Below, piece by piece: positions 52,101 to 55,106 of a stretch of 64,000 bases of DNA (positions within the stretch are counted from its first letter, which is position 1; every line of letters begins with the position of its first letter). Both the position numbers and the translations under genes were made by a program. The DNA comes from Dermacentor variabilis. Its lineage: Eukaryota > Arthropoda > Arachnida > Ixodida > Ixodidae. The stretch is from assembly GCF_050947875.1 (NCBI RefSeq), contig NC_134568.1:210087845-210151844 (forward strand), in the 5' to 3' direction. Below the pieces are notes generated by a model. The model was not told the origin of the DNA, did not search any database, and worked only from the letters and a program-made list of their open reading frames with translations.

Positions 52101-55100
52101 TTAAAGTGTGTGGTAGTGCTTGAAGAACTTCAAAAATATGTGTCGGCACTTCTTTTTGAACTCTGCAATGCCCAAGCACAGTTCCCCATCAAGGAAAGTT
52201 ACAACTACTTGTTCTTTATTTATGACCTTAAAAAGTACATTTTGGCAAAAAAACAATGAAATGTTTTTTTTTTTTACTTGGAACTTAGCACAGTAATATT
52301 TAGTAATTGGTTTACTGAACTATCCACAGCTGAAAAATTTATCCAGCATATAAAAAACTGTACTATAAGCTAAGTGTTAAGGTTTTTGTACCTAAATTAA
52401 AATTTTGAGGTATCAAGACAGCATAGCATATATGTGATGCATTGGTCATTACAAGGTTAAGTAGTGATAGTGCAATGCAGACCATGCCATCTGCTAGGTC
52501 CATGATTGTATTGCTTACTGGGCTCACTGTGTGTAACATTGTTTGTGATTCAGAAGGAGCTTCTACCTGCTTCATTAGTTGTTGTTTTTTATGTTGTAGG
52601 TGATTGATCTTGAACAACACATGTCCACATTTGTGACCTTATGCCTTGGTCACATGAAGAGCCTTAACCCAACAATTCAATGCAATGCTGTGTTGCTCTT
52701 AGGTCAGTATATTTACTCTCAAGATTTCGTCCTTAAGTTTTTCTTTGGACCAAAGTATTTCTGGGATGTTTGCTTACCTTACTGGTGGCAGCAGTTAAAA
52801 GCGTGAAACTTGGTGTGCTGTGTCCGTTCATCTGTCTGTTCATTCATCCGTCCATCTATTCTTTCTTTACATTACACAAACGATAGTGGCTGTAGTCATC
52901 ATTGTCAAATTGTTGTCACTGGGCCTCTTAGTCATTCTCAGCTTCCCCCTCACCCTAGGGGGGAAAAATCTTAACCTATTATCGCCACTGTATTGCTTGC
53001 TCTACAGACAATCCGAGCCACAGCAAAGGGACTTATAATATATTTATATGTATAATATTGATTGCCGTGAAGGTACCTCTAAAACACACAGACCTGCTAA
53101 TAGAAGAGTACACGTTAATCCACGGTTTTATTATTTCAACGCATTAGGTGTTGCGTATAAACATCGGCAAAAACCCTTGAGCACCGAAAGCACTTTACCC
53201 GGCATCACTACTGTGATCCAAATCCATGTCCCTGCAGCAGTGTGTTTCAGAGCGGGATGCACTAACCTTTATACTATCACATAATGCTTGTGCTTGAGGG
53301 CTGAAATTGAGTGTGAGGGTGGACTAAACATTCTTGCTAATTGAGGGTGAGTGAGGGTGGGAGGGAAATCATGGACTGAGGGTGAAGGAGGTCATGGAAA
53401 TCTTACAGGGTGAGGATGAAAGTGAAAAAAAAGAATAAAGCTTGGGTGGTGAAGCGCTAATAAAAAAAAATTAGGGTATTTGCCTATGTCTGATTCTGAT
53501 TATAACCCCAACCAAGGATGTTTGTATGTTTAGAACAATGCCTTTTAACATAGAGCGATGCATGCAGGCATCGTCGTAACACCCATTGCGAATTGTCCAT
53601 TGTCCGCTGAAACTGTGCCCCGGTCCCATTCAGGCACGTATCGCGGTAACAGATCGTCCATCTCTCTATGAGGAAATGTGCAATATGCATTGAAAAATGG
53701 ACGATCCGGTCCTGGCATGCGATGTGATGCACTGAGGGGCCAGATAGGCAGACAGCGTTTGCATTTGTATAGTGAGGCCATGTGAACACGCATTGCTGAT
53801 GGGGATTGGCCCATTGGACCTAAACTCCATAGAAAAGCATTTGCTGTTGAACTCTTTTGTGCAATCTCCCCTATTGCCTATCGGTGCGCTAAGTTGTGTC
53901 CTCGCTGTTCAGGCTTGTGTCCATATACGTTGAGAAGATGGCTTTTCTGCAAAGCTTAGTCTTCCAGTGGCAGAATTTACCTTGTGCGCTGAATTCCACC
54001 ATGATGGAGCGTGTAGTAGCAGAAAATCGGGCATACATTGGCAGATTAGGTAAGAACAGATGCAAAGAATCCTGTCTGCTTCTGTACGGCCAGTGGTATG
54101 TTCGTTTTGAGTATTTGCACCACATACAATATGACAAAAATTGTAAATGCCTGGATTTCAAATTGGATACGAATATTAAAAATGTATTTGACCGGTATTC
54201 CAAAATTTCTGATATAACACATCCCTACTTGATAGTGAATAACCACTGTTCTTAACCCGTACCAGTAAGCCATAGACGAATATTTGAAAATACTGAATAT
54301 CATGTTCTGTACAGCTTGAATAAAAAAAAAATATTCAATTTTTATTCTAAATTATATTTAGTTCTTGAGGACTGCTTCTTTAAAGCTAGGTGCAATAGTA
54401 TAAAAACCTGGCATGTTCTGAGAGTGGTACCGGAGATTGATTTTTTAAATGTAATAGGTAAGGCCAGCTGAAACTTTCGTCAGCTTGCAAAAATATGACT
54501 TCCCTTTCTACAAAAGCCATGAAAACAGTTTGCTTACCGGGTCATTAAATAGTTTTGGTCCATTTGGAGTTCTTACACCCTGGTCTCTAAGTCTGCATTT
54601 CGAATTCTTGTTTTATTTGCACTGAGCTTGTTCAGTCAATTGCAGTTTCCGTGTGCTCAAATCATACCACCCTACTATTTTTCTGCTTTTTACCCATTAT
54701 TTATTGAATTTGCATGCTTGGCTCCTGGAACATGTTTTAACTTAATTCCAATACACGAATTCGGTGTACACAGGCCTCAATTTTTCGTTTACAATCATTG
54801 TTTGTTCTAAGTAAGGAGGAGTGATCACACTATGGTGTATTGCATCAGCATTGTTTGTCACATACTACTTGATCATTTAGGAAGCTGAAAAACCAGTGCT
54901 TTCTTTGGTACCACATGTTATTCTGCTTGATGAACCTATTGTCTTGTACTTTTCAAGGCTGTATGCTGGGAAACGCACGACCTGAGCTCCGTAAGGACCT
55001 TCCATGTGAACGTGCATGTTCGGCACTCGTCTTGCTGCTTAAGGCTGAGCTGCCTGAACAGCGCTGCAGAGCTGCTGAAGCTCTGAGCCTTCTCCATGGT

Positions 55101-55106
55101 TGCTGA
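64..55106 (+). CDS. MROH1: MROH1-like HEAT-repeat protein, C-terminal 600 residues in 11 exons (5' partial)
   Basis: Seen: eleven exons with AG acceptors and GT donors join into 1803 nt, exactly 601 codons including the TGA at 55104-55106. Every junction phase agrees, and the frame is open throughout. The product is rich in leucine and alanine helical pairs typical of HEAT/armadillo solenoids, with no signal peptide or membrane segment in this part. Family knowledge: helix motifs such as the run around residues 156-170 and the C-terminal block ending in ALSLL match the maestro heat-like repeat (MROH1/HEATR7A) family as I recall it. Human MROH1 is about 1640 residues, so roughly the last third is here. 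MROH1 has been linked to lysosomes in Dictyostelium and mammals; a similar role here is inference. Oddity: 1.8 kb of coding sequence is spread over 55 kb, with a 19-kb intron. Another MROH paralogue is the main alternative. Confidence 0.82.
304..526 (+). mobile_element. Ruka-type tRNA-derived SINE, old copy
   Basis: It has the tRNA-like head with an A-box region (GGCTTAGCGGCTATGG) and a B-box region (GGGATCAAATCCC). The Ruka body follows (GTTAAAGATCCCCTGGTGGTC, CTCATAATC, GGTTTTGGCGTGTAAA). It shows many substitutions against the clean copy at 48768-49007, and no convincing target duplication remains. It is non-coding and needs LINE machinery to move. Confidence 0.8.
2290..2510 (+). mobile_element. 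Possible second tRNA-like tick repeat (head fragment)
   Basis: The stretch AGATGTAGGTTTGGCTCCCA followed by CCTGCAGCAA resembles the B-box and body of a common tick dispersed repeat. I associate its 3' part with the arms of the palindrome at 59816-59870. The copy is degenerate and its ends are uncertain. The assignment rests on memory of the repeat, not on a second full copy in this window. Confidence 0.35.
3899..3985. repeat. Imperfect inverted repeat (hairpin), arms about 36 bp
   Basis: The left arm runs AGTGCGTAGTGTGCGAATGT then AGGAAAAAAGGACAGAG. The right arm is its reverse complement with a few mismatches, ending CATGTGCTACGCACT. The loop is about 14 bp. The GGACAGA core resembles the terminal repeat of the Penelope-like insertion at 8540-9514, so it may be a head-to-head remnant of such termini. 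Confidence 0.6.
4942..5096 (+). CDS. MROH1: MROH1-like exon b
   Basis: The acceptor is cag at 4939-4941 and the donor is gtatgt from 5097. The exon has 155 nt, enters in phase 0 and leaves in phase 2. It begins VAHLVESLHQQLSHV and ends in LLTYPLPYDK, whose last lysine codon is split across intron 2. It forms one HEAT pair. The last base of that codon comes from the acceptor at 6764-6765. Confidence 0.8.
5097..6765 (+). other. Intron 2 of the MROH1-like gene
   Basis: 1.67 kb. More than half is the TTAA-type element at 5259-6207. The remaining flanks (5097-5258 and 6212-6765) show T-rich tracts and nothing recognisable. Confidence 0.75.
5259..6207. mobile_element. Non-autonomous DNA element with GCCCCTCACCAGGCC terminal inverted repeats
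   Basis: The left end reads AGGGCCCCTCACCAGGCC. The right end, reverse complemented, reads AAAGCCCCTCACCAGGCC, a shared 15-bp inverted core. TTAA follows the right end and TTGA precedes the left, consistent with a decayed TTAA target duplication. The interior is GC-rich at 5390-5470. No transposase is visible; the small frames inside are unsupported. The class (piggyBac-like by target site) is inference. Confidence 0.72.
6766..6931 (+). CDS. MROH1: MROH1-like exon c
   Basis: The exon has 166 nt. Two acceptors compete: AG at 6764-6765 and AG at 6768-6769. Only the first completes the split lysine codon and keeps the frame into QVCECWSALAKDAAM, so 6766 is chosen. The donor is gtgggt from 6932, and the exon leaves in phase 0 after DVLA. 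It contains SSIVNHLLEMLDNQG, a typical HEAT B-helix stretch, and a more polar linker with FHPDPKSQRG. Confidence 0.8.
8540..9514 (+). mobile_element. Penelope-like retroelement, 3' fragment nested in a DNA transposon
   Basis: The segment interrupts the host element between two copies of CTGTACTTA (8531-8539 and 9515-9523), a likely 9-bp target duplication. Near its ends are inverted sequences of about 40 bp: ATATTTAGCGCCAGCGAACA at 8549 onward, and its reverse complement ending near 9470 with TTTGCTGGCACTAAATAT. Such terminal repeats are usual for Penelope-like elements. The interior encodes the C-terminal region with a GIY-YIG-type motif. The reverse transcriptase part is absent. Confidence 0.75.
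8685..9287 (+). pseudogene. Broken C-terminal region of a Penelope-like protein with GIY-YIG-type endonuclease motif
   Basis: Frame one (to a stop at 9150-9152) carries a connector rich in basic residues (VAVVPYLHTTAHSLKKM), two cysteine-bearing stretches (CRLTDPCRK, CSTNHCK) and the motif KKYIGQTGR at about 9105-9131. The rest of the domain continues in a different frame from about 9155: LSTHCHECGCAPVYRSC, then VLAKHKDKDVREIIE, stopping near 9288. The frame change cuts the nuclease domain, and expected residues between the halves are missing, so it cannot be active. The family assignment follows Penelope-like elements, which pair a reverse transcriptase with a C-terminal GIY-YIG nuclease. 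Confidence 0.78.
9778..9956. mobile_element. Foldback MITE, about 180 bp, nearly all inverted repeat
   Basis: The left arm reads AGGGATGCGATCGCATATCA, then TTCGAAACATGCATTCAGTTT and GGCCTAGGCCATGCCGACGT. The right arm is its imperfect reverse complement, through ATGTCGGCGTGACCTAGGCC and CTGAATGCACGTTTCGGACA to GATCGCACCCTA. The unpaired centre is only about 15 bp. No coding capacity. Confidence 0.8.
10825..10856. repeat. Perfect inverted repeat, 15-bp arms with a 2-nt loop
   Basis: GACACACAGAGACAG and its exact reverse complement are separated by CT. It sits in CA/GA-rich sequence and could form a cruciform or hairpin. It may be a junction of two repeat fragments. Confidence 0.7.
11220..11732. 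mobile_element. Right-end fragment of a Tc1/mariner-like DNA element
   Basis: The segment ends ATGTCGAGGTTCAACTGTAT, matching the right terminus of the copy at 16993-18118 (ATATCGAGGTTTAATTGTAT). The C-rich interior (11230-11410) resembles 2760-2900 in intron 1. I could not find the matching left end. Confidence 0.5.
12500..13031 (+). pseudogene. LINE ORF1-like remnant
   Basis: Two frames carry fragments: one with AVRNWNLMLLELSVL near 12700-12748, and one from 12819 to 13031 with TNARKLKGTNYSISDNFS, VRDKRGHLWYF and IDAVTNEVKQM. This resembles the RNA-binding first ORF of CR1/L2 and L1-type elements, lying just before the endonuclease. Frameshifts and stops break it. Confidence 0.6.
13059..13715 (+). 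pseudogene. LINE apurinic-type endonuclease remnant
   Basis: Motifs in order: INCRSIRNKVDSF near 13075, TESWLDS near 13165, IGSYYRPPGSSYDQF near 13375, GGDFNLPDIDC near 13470, and GLSDHHVLVLI ending at about 13712. These are the signature blocks of the exonuclease-endonuclease-phosphatase fold used by CR1/Jockey LINEs, with the catalytic GDFN and SDH residues still visible. A stop near 13148 and a frame change around 13250-13280 make it a pseudogene. Confidence 0.75.
14104..15060 (+). pseudogene. LINE reverse transcriptase remnant
   Basis: The 14124-14627 frame carries TACGPDDIPAVILKN, LPRDWKLARVVPIDKGG and NYRPVSLTSITCKVIEH, the N-terminal fingers of non-LTR reverse transcriptases. Further frames give FKKAFDVVAHDLLI near 14785, GVP-like and VLG-like blocks near 14940-14970, and the catalytic FADD at 15032-15043. 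At least three frameshifts and several stops separate these blocks. The region up to about 15830 holds the decayed C-terminal part. Confidence 0.78.
16197..16390 (+). CDS. MROH1: MROH1-like exon d
   Basis: The acceptor is ttgcag ending at 16196. The exon opens with AICALQEMFNTAEMESCA. A donor-like gtgagc at 16320 would make a 123-nt exon, but joining that to the next exon gives an early stop. The donor gtgctg at 16391 makes 194 nt ending in phase 2 and joins cleanly as LPLR-CALQAFEAF. The C-terminal 20 or so residues (TTNTASKQESGASPKLLP) are a low-complexity linker between HEAT blocks. The internal donor-like site could give a rare alternative transcript. Confidence 0.78.
16391..18515 (+). 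other. Intron 4 of the MROH1-like gene
   Basis: 2.1 kb. Over half is the DNA element at 16993-18118. The stretches 16391-16990 and 18120-18515 show no recognisable repeat or exon. Confidence 0.7.
16993..18118. mobile_element. Tc1/mariner-like DNA element, copy 2, uninterrupted
   Basis: The left end is GCAGTTAAACCTCAGTATAA and the right end ATATCGAGGTTTAATTGTA. The two are near inverse complements. About 1.1 kb is collinear with 7543-8539 plus 9524-9616, which makes this the empty-site reference for the Penelope-like insertion. The GC-rich middle (17380-17640) has open frames on both strands but no recognisable transposase motif. Confidence 0.78.
18516..18653 (+). CDS. MROH1: MROH1-like exon e
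   Basis: The acceptor is ttacag ending at 18515 and the donor is a consensus gtgagt from 18654. The exon has 138 nt, entering and leaving in phase 2. It reads CALQAFEAFLRRAGQEEIV, then an acidic stretch with DGHWDSMEQDEVFPDSIT. The start of the next exon completes the helix (LAG-LLCQQCPWQV). Confidence 0.8.
18709..18805. repeat. AT-rich palindromic CGAATATTCG-type dispersed repeat
   Basis: The unit begins TGTGCGAATACTTAAATATT and contains several short palindromes built from TTCGAATCGAATA. Related stretches occur at about 54150-54310 and 58355-58480. I read these as one dispersed tick repeat family, with no coding capacity. Confidence 0.6.
20633..20860. mobile_element. Left end of a pogo-like DNA element (fragment)
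   Basis: GCAGTAGAACCTCGTTGATA then CGTTCCC resembles the TACAGTARAACCTCGTT termini of the elements at 23457-24543 and 31718-33909. TACGTTCCCAGAAAACACGA repeats inside. I could not place the right end. Confidence 0.45.
21863..22617. mobile_element. TTAA-flanked non-autonomous DNA element
   Basis: It starts AGGGCAGCACTGGTGA after TTAA (21859-21862) and ends in GAGTACCCT before TTAA (22618-22621). The inverted termini are short and imperfect. The same left TTAA is also the right flank of another element ending CAGGGACCCT at 21858, so two TTAA elements abut. No transposase is visible. Confidence 0.6.
23457..24543. mobile_element. Pogo/Tigger-type MITE with internal 117-bp tandem repeats
   Basis: The left end is AAAACCTTGTTAATTCGGAT. 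The right end is GGTCGAATTAACGAGGTTTT then ACTGTA, near-inverse of the left and like the termini of the Tigger element at 31718-33909. It is collinear with the interrupted copy at 28139-30778. Inside, about three units of 117 bp repeat from about 23880. An open frame (23943-24353) runs across units two and three. Confidence 0.75.
23878..24190 (+). repeat. Tandem repeat, about three units of 117 bp, coding-like
   Basis: Units start near 23880, 23996 and 24114. The clearest shared blocks are TGGACGAAGCAGCGGTCGCT against TGGACAAAACCGCTGCCGTT, followed by CTACACAGTYATGAAGGCAT. In translation, YTVMKACGR and YTVMKACCR recur, with VDKTAAVIDAVVDG before the last unit. The period is a multiple of three. 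It may be the remnant of a repeated transposon protein; no known domain is recognised. Confidence 0.65.
24764..25028 (+). CDS. MROH1: MROH1-like exon f (largest exon)
   Basis: The acceptor is ttcacag ending at 24763 and the donor is gtaagc from 25029. The exon has 265 nt, entering in phase 2 and leaving in phase 0. It is strongly GC-rich. It encodes LLCQQCPWQVAGVVSGLQNR followed by two clear HEAT helical pairs (LAVLALFAELLSQPFEG and LMNHLLGSLSDPSLAVRRLC). The DPSLAVR segment is the conserved Asp/Arg turn typical of HEAT repeats. Confidence 0.85.
25650..25880. mobile_element. Left-end fragment of a pogo-like DNA element
   Basis: TACAGTAAAACCTCATTCAT then GCATCTTGG matches the TACAGTAAAACCTC termini of the Tigger-type elements nearby. 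The copy is cut off by a different left terminus at 25887 (TTAA AGGGACAGAGAACCG). The right end is not visible. Confidence 0.5.
26040..26144 (+). mobile_element. Ruka SINE, 5'-truncated, with target duplication
   Basis: Only the 3' half is present, from AAAGAACCCCAGGTGGTCGA to AAAGCCCCATAATTTAATTA. TGATCTTCG flanks it at 26031-26039 and 26145-26153, a 9-bp target duplication. The truncation at the 5' side is what target-primed reverse transcription would give. Confidence 0.85.
26870..27560 (+). repeat. Diverged direct duplication, two units of about 340 bp
   Basis: Landmarks recur at a spacing of 338-346 bp. GAAGATGCTTATC is at 26977 and GAAGATGCTTAATTATCGC at 27315. GCTGGTACTGGAATAAAAAA matches GCTGGTACCAGAATAAAAAA. 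ACATGGGATCTAGCGGCC is at 27182 and ACATGGTATCTAGTGGCT at 27528. The units have diverged by roughly a quarter, so the duplication is old. The parent element is unknown. Confidence 0.7.
28851..30445 (-). mobile_element. RTE-type LINE, 5'-truncated, inserted in a MITE
   Basis: On the minus strand it runs from a truncated 5' side near 30445 to a tail of GAT/ATC repeats at 28851-28866, the usual tail of RTE elements. GAACGCAAGGAT on the left and GAACACAAGAAT on the right may be the target duplication. Only the reverse transcriptase and C-terminal region remain. Confidence 0.8.
28855..30403 (-). pseudogene. RTE reverse transcriptase and C-terminal region, frameshifted
   Basis: The longest open stretch is complement 29660-30403 (247 codons). 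It has LTKDLIKKQ-like basic helices, TSDEVRRTLQDMKRGRAAGE and VPENWKNANIILIHKKGD, then NDRPISLLPVLYKIFTTIIS, the RTE finger motifs. Other frames supply the catalytic FADD (complement 29257-29268, context NLRFADDIVIF) and the typical RTE tail with RWREEIRKFVGASWNRLAKD and EAFDLQWT (complement about 28880-28990). Frame changes between the blocks make it inactive. The endonuclease part is missing. Confidence 0.8.
31213..31427 (+). mobile_element. Ruka SINE with internal deletion
   Basis: The head (GAACGAGCGGCTATGGCATT) runs into GCTAAGCACAAGGTCCTGGG. The B-box to GGGGGC segment is lost before AAAATGCGAAAATGTCTGC. The tail has CCCCCACTACGGCATACCTC. An imperfect duplication GCTTGGAGATA / GCTTAGAGATA lies on the two sides (near 31200 and 31430). 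Confidence 0.75.
31718..33909 (-). mobile_element. Tigger/pogo transposon, 2.2 kb, both ends present
   Basis: The ends are TACAGCGAAATCTAGTTATA on the left and TTCTAATTAATGAGGTTTTA then CTGTA on the right, each flanked by TA. A transposase-derived frame on the minus strand covers the middle. A GC-rich stretch at 33350-33730 lies 5' of that gene and may hold its old promoter. It is probably the autonomous type that gave rise to the shorter relatives at 23457 and 28139. Confidence 0.82.
31984..33297 (-). pseudogene. Tigger-type DDE transposase, inactivated
   Basis: Read on the minus strand from an ATG at 33297 (MPKYKTLMLQQKFCLIQEAG). Next come a CENP-B-type helix-turn-helix (complement 32721-33083, with LREKANDLALQLG and CSNGWFSRFKERNNL) and the first catalytic block YNLDDAAFFYKMLP. 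The block VLFVVQCPAHGD lacks the aspartate expected in the usual DN-CPAH motif. FLPPNTTSISQPTDQGVI holds the third acidic residue. An acidic C-terminal tail occupies complement 31987-32238. At least two frame changes and the missing aspartate indicate a dead gene. Length is near the family norm of 430-450 residues. Confidence 0.82.
34628..34883. mobile_element. Internal-deletion derivative of the Tc1/mariner-like element
   Basis: Only 256 bp. The left part matches the first ~110 bp of the 16993 copy (TTAAACCTCACTATAACAAA, CACCATGTATTTAGAACCTC). The right part matches the last ~100 bp (AATTTCAATATAACGAAGCA, ending GAGCTTTAATTCTA). About 0.9 kb of interior is gone, which is how MITEs arise from longer elements. 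Confidence 0.78.
35352..36816. mobile_element. TTAA-flanked DNA element carrying a THAP-type ORF
   Basis: TTAA flanks both sides (35348-35351 and 36817-36820). The ends are AGGGACCCTAAAACG on the left and, reverse complemented, AGGGCCCTGAAACTG on the right. The right terminus is the same type as the one at 21858. It contains a short THAP-like frame and no recognisable catalytic domain. The TTAA site suggests a piggyBac-like target choice; a THAP finger recalls P-element or PIF-type proteins, so the superfamily is open. Confidence 0.75.
35824..36010 (+). pseudogene. THAP-type zinc finger, truncated frame in a transposable element
   Basis: ATG at 35824 opens MIRLCCVVDCKPSDW and the frame ends RICGRHFTPEEY with a stop at 36008-36010. 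The C-x3-C pair is followed after 41 residues by C-x2-H, within the spacing of THAP (C2CH) DNA-binding domains. The tryptophan (RRADWLQRI) and the HFTPEEY ending fit the family. The AVPTYF box normally following is absent because of the stop. I call it a broken or domain-only gene of the element. Confidence 0.65.
38408..38475. repeat. AT microsatellite inside a short inverted repeat
   Basis: ATTTGGGACAAAAATATA and TTTTTTTTTTGTCCCAATAT pair around an uninterrupted AT run (38431-38455). This gives a long AT-rich hairpin. Confidence 0.6.
39722..40900. repeat. Dispersed repeat starting CAGGGTGTCTACC, interrupted by a MITE
   Basis: The start, TTTCAGGGTGTCTACCAACC then GGGAAAACCGGGAATTCTCAG, is a repeat head I associate with tick genomes. 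It breaks at the MITE (39936) and seems to resume at 40746 with CTGTCCAAGAGGATGC and a purine-rich GAGGAAGAGCAGGAGG stretch. The right end is not placed. Confidence 0.45.
39936..40745. mobile_element. Tc1/mariner-type MITE with TACWGTCAACG termini
   Basis: The left end is TACTGTCAACGACAGATTTT. The right end is AAAAATCAGACGTTGACTGTA, inverse of the left. The subterminal repeats use TTTCCGG/TTTCGGAC units (TTTTTCGGACATGCCCTG on the left, GATTTTTTCGGACGTTTTCG on the right). No transposase motif is visible. Confidence 0.7.
43022..44078 (+). mobile_element. TTAA-flanked DNA element with perfect 16-bp inverted ends and an intact ORF
   Basis: TTAA flanks both sides (43018-43021 and 44079-44082). 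Left AGGGACACTAAAGGTT and the reverse complement of the right end are identical over 16 bp. The element is 1057 bp and GC-rich between 43200 and 43760, unlike the AT-rich intron around it. Ends and open frame are better preserved than in the neighbouring elements, so it is probably young. Confidence 0.8.
43230..43766 (+). CDS. Uncharacterised ORF inside a TTAA-flanked transposable element
   Basis: 178 codons without a stop. A start at 43419 (GTCGCAATGG context) would give a 116-residue protein beginning MDPDNDRLARDGGLNSSDLS and ending KPFDYPYY. It is hydrophilic and acidic in the middle (STDERDLLLRARAAG, GGLDTGSPERESNE), with one short hydrophobic stretch (MDVAFSLLLPNEF). No zinc finger, DDE motif, signal peptide or membrane segment is visible. 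The long open frame and GC-rich codons suggest former or present coding function for the element. It could be the first exon of a larger transposon gene whose remainder was deleted. I do not recognise it. Confidence 0.45.
   Translation: MNRTASAVGATAFLRKTRTRGQKQSQDRADRRAKAGVWWLAEGETRDHKLVLHSKTQTSTLVAMDPDNDRLARDGGLNSSDLSTDERDLLLRARAAGVVAYYDGGLDTGSPERESNEGFPRHHMDVAFSLLLPNEFREPAEPSQHDAITKLLKLQSVPGAESSAQSRAKTKPFDYPYY
44150..44338 (+). CDS. MROH1: MROH1-like exon g
   Basis: The acceptor is gtgcag ending at 44149 and the donor is gtggct from 44339. The exon has 189 nt and is in phase 0 on both sides. It starts VHRYSGTVLSAMISGLDDKD and continues IMLEAINGLATLLCHAD, then ITTVALRLRPMFEK. It follows a 19-kb transposon-filled intron. 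Because both flanking phases are 0, a small missed phase-0 exon in intron 6 cannot be excluded from phase alone. Confidence 0.8.
44818..45056 (+). mobile_element. Ruka SINE, CATCTCACTGGGGG subtype
   Basis: Full-length head (GTGGTTGCTTAGTGGCTATG), B-box area and tail (GTAACACCCCATAATTTAAT). It differs from the 48768 copy by having GGCCACATCTCACTGGGGGT in place of GGCCGTATTTCGATGGGGGC. The 23 bp before it (44795-44817) also precede the minus-strand copy at 62157-62389. Confidence 0.88.
47172..47399 (+). mobile_element. Ruka SINE, older copy
   Basis: The head GCCGTGATGGCGTAGTGGCT, TATTTCGATGGGGGCAAAAG and the tail CTCATAATCATATTTTGG follow the Ruka plan with many changes. AATTCCT occurs at 47165-47171 and 47400-47406 and may be a short target duplication. 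Confidence 0.8.
47997..48152 (+). CDS. MROH1: MROH1-like exon h
   Basis: The acceptor is tctcag ending at 47996, preceded by a T-rich tract at 47965-47980. The donor is gtcagt from 48153. The exon has 156 nt and is in phase 0 on both sides. It encodes EVRAAAFKLFGDLARFAEGE and ISNVITLLVHLNEGDKQVVK, a textbook HEAT pair with the EVR turn. It shares a short 371-nt intron with the next exon. Confidence 0.85.
48153..48523 (+). other. Intron 8 of the MROH1-like gene
   Basis: 371 nt, the shortest intron in the window. It contains no recognisable repeat. Confidence 0.8.
48524..48658 (+). CDS. MROH1: MROH1-like exon i
   Basis: The acceptor is cttgcag ending at 48523 and the donor is a consensus gtatgt from 48659. 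The exon has 135 nt and is in phase 0 on both sides. It encodes ACKATLKKLGPLLGSEEVNN, then MFQRHLPDGSHLHYSEFISD and LTKVM. The L-HY-EF motif occupies the place of a conserved family segment ahead of the last HEAT pairs. A young Ruka SINE starts only 109 bp downstream of the donor. Confidence 0.83.
48768..49007 (+). mobile_element. Ruka SINE, intact young copy with perfect 12-bp target duplication
   Basis: It begins CCGCCGTGGTTGCTCAGTGG (A box), has the B box GGGATTGAATCCC, and ends CATGTAAAACCCCATAATTA then AAATTTTTT. TCCATTTTAGTC flanks it exactly at 48756-48767 and 49008-49019. This is the best preserved copy here and serves as the reference for the others. It lies in sense orientation 109 bp after a splice donor. 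Confidence 0.93.
49041..49106. repeat. GT microsatellite, 33 units
   Basis: An uninterrupted GT run of 66 bp lies 34 bp after the Ruka copy. It is expected to be highly polymorphic. Confidence 0.95.
52600..52702 (+). CDS. MROH1: MROH1-like exon j
   Basis: The acceptor is ttgtag ending at 52599, with a pyrimidine-rich tract before it. The donor is gtcagt from 52703. The exon has 103 nt, entering in phase 0 and leaving in phase 1. It encodes VIDLEQHMSTFVTLCLGHMK, then SLNPTIQCNAVLLLG. It pairs with the last exon to form the final solenoid unit. Confidence 0.8.
52703..54957 (+). other. Intron 10 of the MROH1-like gene
   Basis: 2.25 kb. It has a GAGGGTGA-rich low-complexity stretch (53290-53420), a segment 53540-53900 that reads like a dispersed repeat without clear ends, and a CGAATATT-type AT-rich stretch (54150-54310). 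No exon is seen. Confidence 0.65.
54958..55106 (+). CDS. MROH1: MROH1-like exon k, terminal coding exon with stop
   Basis: The acceptor is ttcaag ending at 54957, entering in phase 1 so that a glycine codon is split over intron 10. It encodes CMLGNARPELRKDLPCERAC, then SALVLLLKAELPEQR and CRAAEALSLLHGC, and stops at TGA 55104-55106. The ALVLLLK...AAEALSLL ending corresponds to the last conserved HEAT pair of MROH1 proteins, so the protein ends at the expected place with almost no tail. Confidence 0.84.

Larger units (their letters stand above)
48659..52599 (+). other. Intron 9 of the MROH1-like gene
   Basis: 3.9 kb. A young Ruka (48768-49007) is followed directly by a GT microsatellite (49041-49106). 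A GC-rich segment at 50750-51240 (CTCTTAGGCGCTTGTTCCTA then ATGGTGAGCG) resembles a dispersed repeat, but its ends are not clear. Elsewhere I see nothing. Confidence 0.65.

Noticed and set aside
53889..54255. Frames of 104-119 codons on both strands in intron 10
   Set aside because: They run into the CGAATATT-type repeat and show no domain.
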